From positions 1 to 27,638 of IMG/VR virus record IMGVR_UViG_3300045999_008038: DNA of 27,638 bases. The stretch is one strand, 5' to 3'. Made by a program: the position numbers and the translations under genes. Below the pieces are notes generated by a model. The model was given only the letters and a program-made list of their open reading frames with translations, was not told the origin of the DNA and did no database searches. Origin of the DNA: a virus. Positions 16,753 through 22,431 of the stretch are shown here, one piece after another; the stretch's first letter is position 1, and every line of letters begins with the position of its first letter.

Positions 16753-17319
16753 TTAAGCTACAATATAGGAACGAACAGCGGCGGATAAAACGATACTCCC
16801 AACGATAATGACGCCATAGACAACCGGGACACGATCACCTACCTGTGATGTGTTAGTCTGCCCGGAGAATACGAATGATTTTTGGTCTTCACCTTCAGCT
16901 TTTGGCGTTTTCCGGCCCATGATTCCACTGATAAGAAGCAAACTCCCCGCGATAATCATCTGGAGAGGGGCCAGTCCGAGGAATCCTACGCCCATGATGC
17001 CAGCGGCTATAAGCCCTACTCCGAGAATGATTTTAATAAGGTTTCCACTACCGCCGCCAGCAGCAGCAAATAAAGGAACTAAAATTATGGTGGCATCCTC
17101 TGGGACGGGATCTGTAAGTTCATCTTCACCTAATTGATAGCTATTAGTTTTTACATTGAATACAATTCCACGATTGCCTGCCTCTAACACCCATTCTCTG
17201 AAGCTACTGAAATTTACTTCCAAATATCTAATTGCTTGAGCTACGCTTGAGGCAATGCATTTATGAACCGTACCAAAACGGCGACCTAAAGCTCCTTTAA
17301 GACGGATTGTGATAAACAT
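16753..17319 (-). CDS. Lambda I-like tail assembly protein
   Basis: A 188-residue protein. The N-terminal ubiquitin-like domain (ITIRLKGALGRRFGTVHKCIASSVAQAIRYLEVNF) is followed by a Gly/Ala-rich hydrophobic segment (GGSGNLIKIILGVGLIAAG and LGLAPLQMIIAGSLLLISGIMG). The C-terminal motif is FVFSGQTNTSQVGDRVPVVYG with IVGSIVLSAAV. This order is characteristic of lambda gpI, which acts with K, L and J in tail-tip assembly. It is the first of the I-J-L run on the minus strand, with a 1-nt gap to J. It has no clear Shine-Dalgarno; its leader holds the inverted-repeat element at 17331-17402. Confidence 0.9.
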   Translation of the reverse strand: MFITIRLKGALGRRFGTVHKCIASSVAQAIRYLEVNFSSFREWVLEAGNRGIVFNVKTNSYQLGEDELTDPVPEDATIILVPLFAAAGGGSGNLIKIILGVGLIAAGIMGVGFLGLAPLQMIIAGSLLLISGIMGRKTPKAEGEDQKSFVFSGQTNTSQVGDRVPVVYGVIIVGSIVLSAAVRSYIVA

Positions 17320-17330
17320 AAAATTATAAA

Positions 17331-17402
17331 TAGCTGATAAACCAACTACCTATAAGATAAGATTTAGAGGAGTCTAAACTGACTGCGAATAGCTATCAGC
17401 TA
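17331..17402. repeat. Nested inverted repeats in the leader of the I-J-L operon
   Basis: TAGCTGATA (17331-17339) and TATCAGCTA (17394-17402) form a perfect 9-bp inverted repeat. Inside lies a perfect 6-bp hairpin with a 4-nt loop, TTTAGA-GGAG-TCTAAA (17363-17378). The right arm overlaps an ATAGCTAT octamer (17389-17396). There is no T-tract, so it is not a standard terminator. It may be an operator pair or an RNA structure controlling gene I. Confidence 0.5.
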
Positions 17403-17419
17403 CTTCACACTTTTATTTT

Positions 17420-17911
17420 CTAATTCCGAACATGATAGGCAACACTAACACCCACCGATACAGCCGCAGATAGATTTACAACTAATGCCTGATTCGCAAT
17501 CATATCTAGCGGCATGTGGGCAGGTAGTACCATCTCTCTAAAAGAGCCTGCTGAACCCTTGGGGGAAAGGACACATCGGAAACGTGCGGTAGTGTCGCTT
17601 TCGAGGATAACGGTCACTTCCGTAGCCGATTGATTATCTAGATGGAACCAAGCGATAGAGATACGATTTCCGGCTCCTGGGGCGGCGATAACGGTGTTGT
17701 CCCCACTGGTACTAATAGATGTAACCAGATAGTTTTTAACAAAATTATTGGCGTATAGTTCATCCCAAGCTTCTTTATATATAGCATCATGGCGGTGAAG
17801 CGTGAGAATACGACCTGATACGTTATCCGCACTACCAGCCCCAGAGTCAGTAGCGATTTGAGTACAGGGAGTGTTATCACCTGCAATAGTGCTTACAAGA
17901 ACTGTAGTCAT
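17420..17911 (-). CDS. Phage structural beta protein (virion-associated, putative)
   Basis: A 163-residue protein. The second half is beta-sandwich-like (GAGNRISIAWFHLDNQSATEVTVILES, then ANQALVVNLSAAVSVGVSVAYHV). It resembles small phage proteins I have seen next to tail-fibre genes, in which AWF.. and ALVLNLSG motifs recur, so a decoration or fibre-accessory role is inferred. There is no signal peptide or membrane segment. It is separated from the acyltransferase gene by 53 nt and from gene I by 100 nt that hold inverted repeats. Confidence 0.6.
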   Translation of the reverse strand: MTTVLVSTIAGDNTPCTQIATDSGAGSADNVSGRILTLHRHDAIYKEAWDELYANNFVKNYLVTSISTSGDNTVIAAPGAGNRISIAWFHLDNQSATEVTVILESDTTARFRCVLSPKGSAGSFREMVLPAHMPLDMIANQALVVNLSAAVSVGVSVAYHVRN

Positions 17912-17964
17912 AAGATTTCAAAAATATTTTTCTTTTATTAGGGTAGTCTTTTAGCGGTTGTGAA

Positions 17965-18732
17965 TTAGTGGTGTATGGCTATTGATTTTCGATATTGAGT
18001 AATGGGTCGCTCAACAAAAGTTACTAGAATCTGTGACAATATAAGTGTTACAGTGGTTGTCAGCAAAAATAGAATTAACCCGTGTTGGATACCTATTTTT
18101 ATCCCTATGGATAATACTAAGTAGTGAATTAAAAATACAGGAAATGATATATCAGTAGCCCATTTCGATAGATTGGGAATACTCGGATTTAACCAATAAA
18201 CAGCCGAACCGACTGCTATTGAAAAAACATAAACTGATAAACTACCTGCATAGGGAGCACCATACAAAATTAGTACGTCATGCTGCATCCAAGTGGTGCC
18301 AAAAAATAACCAAAATAAAGTTCTATTAAGGTTCTTAGTTGCTCCTAAAGCTATAGCTAGATAACCTAGGAATAAATAAGGAATTACCCAAGCGGTCGGA
18401 ACTAAACGTAAATCTGGCATCCATAGCATAGATAGTTGACCCAACCAATCTAAACCAATGGGTATACCTATATTATATAAATCCCCTGTTATAGACCATG
18501 CTAACGAAGATAATGCAAATACTATTAAGTAACTGGGCCAGAGTCTTAGATAACGATTGAGAAGAAATGTAAATGGTTTATCTTTGTATTTAGTATTCAT
18601 TGCAGCGGTACAACCGTAACCACTCAATATAAAAAATATAAACACCGCATTACTTGCGACTGCATGACCCTGAGGTAAGGTTGTATGGACAAATAGAATT
18701 ATTAGTGATAGAAGTAGTCTTAAATATCCCAT
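17965..18732 (-). CDS. Acyltransferase-3 (OafA/YrhL-like) membrane O-acyltransferase
   Basis: A 255-residue polytopic membrane protein with about eight hydrophobic segments. Family marks: His in the first helix (ILFVHTT), AVFIFFILSGYG (compare VxxFFVLSGF), LLNRYLRLWPSYLIVF (compare R..RI.P.Y), and a C-terminal FVERPI. Members transfer acyl, often acetyl, groups to surface sugars from the cytoplasmic membrane. At 255 residues it is shorter than the usual 330-400; the N-terminal R-G motif before the His is reduced to YLRLLL, and some middle helices may be missing. The ATG follows the LamG-like gene's stop directly, with GGAG 5 nt before the ATG, so it is co-translated with virion genes. In a phage it most likely modifies host surface glycans, as in serotype conversion and superinfection exclusion. 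Confidence 0.85.
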   Translation of the reverse strand: MGYLRLLLSLIILFVHTTLPQGHAVASNAVFIFFILSGYGCTAAMNTKYKDKPFTFLLNRYLRLWPSYLIVFALSSLAWSITGDLYNIGIPIGLDWLGQLSMLWMPDLRLVPTAWVIPYLFLGYLAIALGATKNLNRTLFWLFFGTTWMQHDVLILYGAPYAGSLSVYVFSIAVGSAVYWLNPSIPNLSKWATDISFPVFLIHYLVLSIGIKIGIQHGLILFLLTTTVTLILSQILVTFVERPITQYRKSIAIHH

Positions 18733-19410
18733 TTAGACTCCATACTTGCCTTGCAGGTAAGCAAGGATGCCTGCCCGATTACTGGTGGCAATGACGATAG
18801 CGGCGATATCACCATTAAGATTGCTTTCGACCCCTCCCCCTCCAATCCAAGTCCCATCTGACTCTGGTGTAAATCCGGTATAAACTTGGGGGGAGCCTAA
18901 TGACCCGCTATCTCCCATCGCTACTGATAAACCATTGCGTTGTACCTCTAGGAGATTATATTTATCAGTTATACTACGGGTCGGTGAAGGCAAAAACCCG
19001 GTATGATAATAAATAATTGTTGTCGCTGTATTGTAGATGAAAGACCAACCATCAATAGACAAACGAGTATGAATTAAACCTCCACGATTATTAATTCTAT
19101 TATCTGAAACTACATAAATATTGGCCGTAGACCCACTGGTATTGAGCAGGGTTGTAGCCATGCTTAGCCAATCCCCGCCATCAAAACGAAGCACCGGATT
19201 GCCGTTGATAGCGTTCGTGACCAGGGTAGGCCGACTACCAGCGGTGCTCTGAGTGAAGCTGTAACCATTGGCGCTACGATCTGCCCAGGCCGATACAGAA
19301 CCCCCAGATTGGGTTACGCCAAAATCGGCCTCTAGCCAGAGGATTTCAGGGTTAATAGAAGCACGACCTCCCAAGAACCCCACATCCCTAAACGTAAAAG
19401 CAGTACTCAA
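18733..19410 (-). CDS. LamG/concanavalin-like virion protein (putative fibre or decoration)
   Basis: A 225-residue protein with the opening pattern of bacterial and phage LamG-like jellyroll domains: ILWLEADFGVT, VSAWADRSANGYSFTQ, RPTLVTNAINGNPVLRFDGGDWL, and near the end NGDIAAIVIATS and ILAYLQGKYGV. Such domains bind carbohydrate or cap fibres. The start is TTG at 19410, overlapping the upstream stop (TTGA), with GGGGAG 7 nt upstream, so it is coupled to the previous gene. The acyltransferase gene follows without a gap. A sugar-binding role is inferred. Confidence 0.75.
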   Translation of the reverse strand: MSTAFTFRDVGFLGGRASINPEILWLEADFGVTQSGGSVSAWADRSANGYSFTQSTAGSRPTLVTNAINGNPVLRFDGGDWLSMATTLLNTSGSTANIYVVSDNRINNRGGLIHTRLSIDGWSFIYNTATTIIYYHTGFLPSPTRSITDKYNLLEVQRNGLSVAMGDSGSLGSPQVYTGFTPESDGTWIGGGGVESNLNGDIAAIVIATSNRAGILAYLQGKYGV

Positions 19411-19847
19411 GGTTCAACTCCCCAAGCGGCTACTGCGTCAGTATCAGCCGTTCCAAAAAATAATACAGTCAACATTCCAGTTTTATTAGCGGCGATGTTA
19501 GCAGGTTTAGTTCCCATGAACTTCCAACCAGCAGGGAACGTTAATGTTCTTGTAGACGCATCAGCGATCAATCTTAGTGTAACACTTTGTCCCGTTGCCC
19601 TATTGCTTGTAGTAAACGTAAGATTTCCTGTAAGAGAAATGGTTCTAAAAACACCGATCAAAGCAGCCATGTCTAAGTTAACCGTAGCGCCATAAGTGAT
19701 GGTATTTATGTTTGCGGTATCGACATAGGTTTTTACTTGCACCCCTGTCACTTTCTCGGAAGTAGTCCCTGCTGTATCTACTTCAAACTGCATCGAATCA
19801 GTGACGGCTGATGCAGCGGTAAGGTCATGAATTTTTACGCTAGGCAT
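19407..19847 (-). CDS. Phage fibre-associated beta protein
   Basis: A 146-residue protein. It begins with a fibre-linker pattern (SVKIHDLTAASAVTDSMQFEVDT, then VTGVQVKTYV) and ends with a compact beta domain, SVTLRLIADASTRTLTFPAGW, KPANIAANKTGMLTVLFFG and VAAWGVEP. This combination is common in phage fibre and neck-appendage proteins. AAGGA inside the preceding small frame serves as Shine-Dalgarno. Its stop overlaps the TTG start of the LamG-like gene. A structural role is likely; the exact position in the virion is not known. Confidence 0.7.
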   Translation of the reverse strand: MPSVKIHDLTAASAVTDSMQFEVDTAGTTSEKVTGVQVKTYVDTANINTITYGATVNLDMAALIGVFRTISLTGNLTFTTSNRATGQSVTLRLIADASTRTLTFPAGWKFMGTKPANIAANKTGMLTVLFFGTADTDAVAAWGVEP

Positions 19848-19850
19848 CAG

Positions 19851-19943
19851 TTATTCCTTTTCTTCAACGGATTCTTCTTTCTCAGCAGGAATAATAAGCC
19901 CTTCACCCTGAACTTTGATTTCAACTAAATCTAGAGGATCCAT
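19851..19943 (-). CDS. Small acidic 30-residue protein (possible)
   Basis: A 30-codon frame, MDPLDLVEIKVQGEGLII then an acidic tail ending EKEESVEEKE. It fits tightly between neighbours: its ATG begins 2 nt after the upstream stop, and the next ATG begins 3 nt after its own stop. It contains the next gene's Shine-Dalgarno. Such packing suggests a real coupled mini-gene; the alternative is a long leader. No function recognised. Confidence 0.45.
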   Translation of the reverse strand: MDPLDLVEIKVQGEGLIIPAEKEESVEEKE

Positions 19944-19945
19944 TA

Positions 19946-20326
19946 TTACACCGTCATTGTTAAGGAACTAACCGCACAAGTATCACCTGATGTCCATGTC
20001 GTTGTATTAAATGTGATATCCCCACCACCACCTGTATTAGTCACGCTGCCTGAAAAAATTGTAGCGTTATCTCTATTGGTAGCAATAAAATTAGCGGCGG
20101 TTCCTGATGTTGCTATGGTTGAGTTAGCAATAGATGAAAACGTTACGCTACCAGAAGAGAATGACCCTGCTGGAGGATTGCTGAAATTATTTGTAGTCAA
20201 TGTTGTATTGCTAGAGTTACGAAAGATAAGCCTAGCAGTGGCATTAGTAGATCCTGCGTTCAGGCGGCTAATTATAGCATCGCCTATGGTGTTGCGTAAG
20301 GTGGTATCTGAAATAGTGATCGTCAT
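19946..20326 (-). CDS. Small phage structural protein (virion-associated beta protein)
   Basis: A 126-residue protein with the pattern of a common phage family: helix TLRNTIGDAIISRLNAG, then strands (TARLIFRN; NPPAGSFSSGSVTFSS), ATSGTAANFIATNRDN and GSVTNTGGGGDITFNTTTW, ending in VSSLTMTV. The T.GTA..F...D..G....GS...GGG.D sequence order is the recognisable part. The role is probably virion decoration or fibre base. Two copies of a GGATAGC-like motif lie in its 72-nt leader. Confidence 0.65.
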   Translation of the reverse strand: MTITISDTTLRNTIGDAIISRLNAGSTNATARLIFRNSSNTTLTTNNFSNPPAGSFSSGSVTFSSIANSTIATSGTAANFIATNRDNATIFSGSVTNTGGGGDITFNTTTWTSGDTCAVSSLTMTV

Positions 20327-20386
20327 AATTCTTCTGTTAGGTTTACCTTTAAGGCTATCCTCTTTACGCTAATACCGTCGTTGTTA

Positions 20387-20394
20387 ATAGCTAT
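20387..20394. repeat. Intergenic ATAGCTAT palindrome, copy 3
   Basis: Exact octamer in the 72-nt gap upstream of the minus-strand gene at 20326, with a degenerate second copy (GGCTATCC on the plus strand, 20353-20360). Copies 1, 2 and 4 are at 9314, 17389 and 25242. Confidence 0.5.
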
Positions 20395-20398
20395 CCGA

Positions 20399-21298
20399 TT
20401 AAGATGTTATACGAGTATCGCCTGTAGCGGTAATACGAATATCACCGGAAGCTGTTGCACGTTCAGTAGATATAGTTCCTGTTCCTGTCACTACTACAGG
20501 TTCTATAGTTAGCGTACTAGATCCTGTATATGTTATATTTCCTACCCCTGATAATGTATTTTCTGGTACTATCAAGTCTCCTTGTCCAGAAATTATCAAA
20601 TTCCCATTAGCAGTTAATTCAACAGGATTTAGAGAAAGGGAACCAGATCCGACAAAAGGTGGGCCAGAAGTTCCCGATCCAGTCATCACAACTGGGTTGT
20701 TTTCTAACCCGCCACTTCCTAATAAAGTTAGTGAACCATTACCTGTAGTTTTGAATGAGTCTAATTGAAGTTCTCCTAAACCCATTACTTGACGGTTAAC
20801 AATACCAGCTCCCCCAATTGAAACAGGTTCAAGTATAAAATTGCTAGAACCAATAGGACTACCTATTATGACATTACCTACTCCTGTGATAGTTAAAATA
20901 CTTAAGGTTAACGATCCTGAACCTGTTGAAATAGGAACCCAACCAGGGCGAAAAACTTCTTCTAGTTTCAGAGATAGCTTCCATACTCCGCCCCCTGAAA
21001 CATAAACAACCCAATCCCAAGACCACCCTTTATCTACAAATAAACCGGGTTTATTACTCCCATCAAACCTGAATACAAAAGGTTTTCCCCGATTTTGTTC
21101 TAGAAACGTCTGTAGATCGTCTCTATCTTTAAGCGTGGCGTTGATAGTGTAGGTTCGTTTAGTCGCATTTATGAAGTGAATACGCTTTCTATCTATGACT
21201 CCACCACGATTTTGCTCAACACGACCTGAACGACAGTCGTATTCGACACTATCGCCAAAGAATGAAACCAGGTCGATTTCAGGATAAACAGTGGCCAT
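20399..21298 (-). CDS. gpM-like minor tail protein with C-terminal GSGSL repeats
   Basis: A 299-residue protein. Residues 1-118 match the lambda gpM-type fold order: GVIDRKRIHFINATKRTYTI, then a helix (RDDLQTFLEQNRGKPFVFRFDG), WSWDWVVYVSGGGVWKLSLKLEEVFRPGW. From about 120 to the end there are Gly/Ser/Thr-rich beta repeats of about 25-30 residues, each containing G.GSL.L.PV..TG.G (GSGSLTL, GNGSLTL, GSGSLSLNPVELTANG, GSSTLTIEPVVVTGTG), closing with ASGDIRITATGDTRITS. The plan suggests a tail-tip anchor carrying an extendable fibre-like shaft. A second gpM-like N-terminus is found in the large gene at 22432-25200. No Shine-Dalgarno is visible; a TATAAT lies 15 nt before the ATG. Confidence 0.7.
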   Translation of the reverse strand: MATVYPEIDLVSFFGDSVEYDCRSGRVEQNRGGVIDRKRIHFINATKRTYTINATLKDRDDLQTFLEQNRGKPFVFRFDGSNKPGLFVDKGWSWDWVVYVSGGGVWKLSLKLEEVFRPGWVPISTGSGSLTLSILTITGVGNVIIGSPIGSSNFILEPVSIGGAGIVNRQVMGLGELQLDSFKTTGNGSLTLLGSGGLENNPVVMTGSGTSGPPFVGSGSLSLNPVELTANGNLIISGQGDLIVPENTLSGVGNITYTGSSTLTIEPVVVTGTGTISTERATASGDIRITATGDTRITS

Positions 21299-21312
21299 AA
21301 TAAAGTTAAATC

Positions 21313-21318
21313 ATTATA
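21313..21318 (-). promoter_or_regulatory. Possible -10 box before the gpM-like gene
   Basis: A perfect TATAAT on the minus strand, 14 nt from the ATG at 21298, without a recognisable -35 at 17 bp. A transcript from it would have a leader of only about 8 nt. The gap upstream also holds TAGCGATATAG, a degenerate relative of the palindrome seen elsewhere. Confidence 0.3.
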
Positions 21319-21363
21319 GAAAGTTTAGTGTCTATATCGCTACTGTTATTCTTTTGATGGCGA

Positions 21364-22062
21364 CTACCAACGAGTCCGAACAGGGTGAACTATCGAATAA
21401 CTGTTATCAAACACCTCTTCATCTTGAACGCAATATACTTCAGACCACGGTGTTGCTTTAATACTCAATTTTTTACACACCATTCCTAATACCCAATCTT
21501 CTCTACGAATTAAATCAGACTCGCCCATTGGGTCAGCGAACTTTTTGTAGTTTTTGTAGCGATCATAAAATCCACCACGGTTATCAAATTTTTTATTCAG
21601 TAATTCTTTTGATTCAACAATAGCTGTAATAGCTTGACGGCTAAAACCCATCGCGCCCCCAGCAATAAAATCAAATGTTTCCCCCATAAATGGTAGCGAG
21701 GTATGATAGACATGACCAAACCAAGGAGCGTCAATAAATCTAAACGTATGATTAATATAAGTATCGGTATCTAATTTTATTATGGTACTCGCGTTGGATT
21801 TTGTTAACACGACTTCTAGATTTCGTTGAGTAAATTCACAGCCTCCTGTAGGTTTATGCTTTAATCGCTCTCCTTCAATTAATATGAGATTTTGATTGAA
21901 GTTTTTAGCGGCGGCAACACTAAATTTATGAAAAGGGCCATCAGCTATAACAATTAACTTTGATTCGGGGAAAAATCGGTTAACTTGATAAGCTAATCTA
22001 ACTAGGAATATTTCATCTTTGTAAATTGAGCAATAAAAATCAAATGGTGGATAAAATGTCAT
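21364..22062 (-). CDS. GT-A fold glycosyltransferase within the fibre operon
   Basis: A 232-residue soluble protein. It opens with FDFYCSIYKDEIFLVRLAYQVNRFFPESKLIVIADG, a Rossmann-like strand-helix-strand. It carries the metal and nucleotide-sugar DxD motif in IIKLDTDTYI, then GGAMGFSRQAI and REDWVLGMVC (the acidic ED-like motif that follows in GT-A enzymes). It would transfer a sugar from a nucleotide-sugar donor to a protein or glycan. No membrane segment is seen, so it acts in the cytoplasm. Its 5' end overlaps the 129-residue gene by 23 nt, placing it inside the fibre operon; glycosylation of fibres or of a host surface precursor is therefore inferred. The exact GT family is not determined. 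Confidence 0.75.
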   Translation of the reverse strand: MTFYPPFDFYCSIYKDEIFLVRLAYQVNRFFPESKLIVIADGPFHKFSVAAAKNFNQNLILIEGERLKHKPTGGCEFTQRNLEVVLTKSNASTIIKLDTDTYINHTFRFIDAPWFGHVYHTSLPFMGETFDFIAGGAMGFSRQAITAIVESKELLNKKFDNRGGFYDRYKNYKKFADPMGESDLIRREDWVLGMVCKKLSIKATPWSEVYCVQDEEVFDNSYSIVHPVRTRW

Positions 22063-22429
22063 AAATTGCCCATAATCCTGGAGATTTTGCTGTGCCTACA
22101 TACATGTGATAATTTGAATCGGCTAAGTAGCTAATGTGGAAATGAATACGTCCTTCCGATGGTATAAACTGCGGACTAAAATCAGGAGGTAAATTAGATG
22201 TTGTTACAACAGGGGGATTAACTGTATAGACGTTAGACCCGCCTGTACTACTCGCAATATATAATGTTGATAGCTGGCCCCACCTAGAAATTCCTGATTT
22301 GGCTAAGCCTAACCAGATGGTGTCAGAACCGCTATTGTAATGGAAACTAATACCTAGATTTTCGCGAGGGTCGTAAACCGGAGGGTTTACAGGATTTCCT
22401 GTACTTCGAGTAAAAGAAATAGCTACCAT
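22040..22429 (-). CDS. Hypothetical fibre-operon protein
   Basis: A 129-residue, beta-rich, aromatic and Ser/Thr/Pro-rich protein (LGISFHYNSGSDTIWLGLAKSGISRWGQ; GRIHFHISYLADSNYHMYVGTAKSPG) with no signal peptide or membrane segment. I do not recognise a family. Its ATG comes 2 nt after the stop of the large gpM-fusion gene, and its end overlaps the glycosyltransferase by 23 nt, so it belongs to the same operon and is probably a virion component. Confidence 0.6.
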   Translation of the reverse strand: MVAISFTRSTGNPVNPPVYDPRENLGISFHYNSGSDTIWLGLAKSGISRWGQLSTLYIASSTGGSNVYTVNPPVVTTSNLPPDFSPQFIPSEGRIHFHISYLADSNYHMYVGTAKSPGLWAIYDILSTI

Positions 22430-22431
22430 AA

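Noticed and set aside
17325-17332. TATAAATA, resembling a T4-type late promoter
   Set aside because: It points on the plus strand into minus-strand genes and is not repeated before other late genes.
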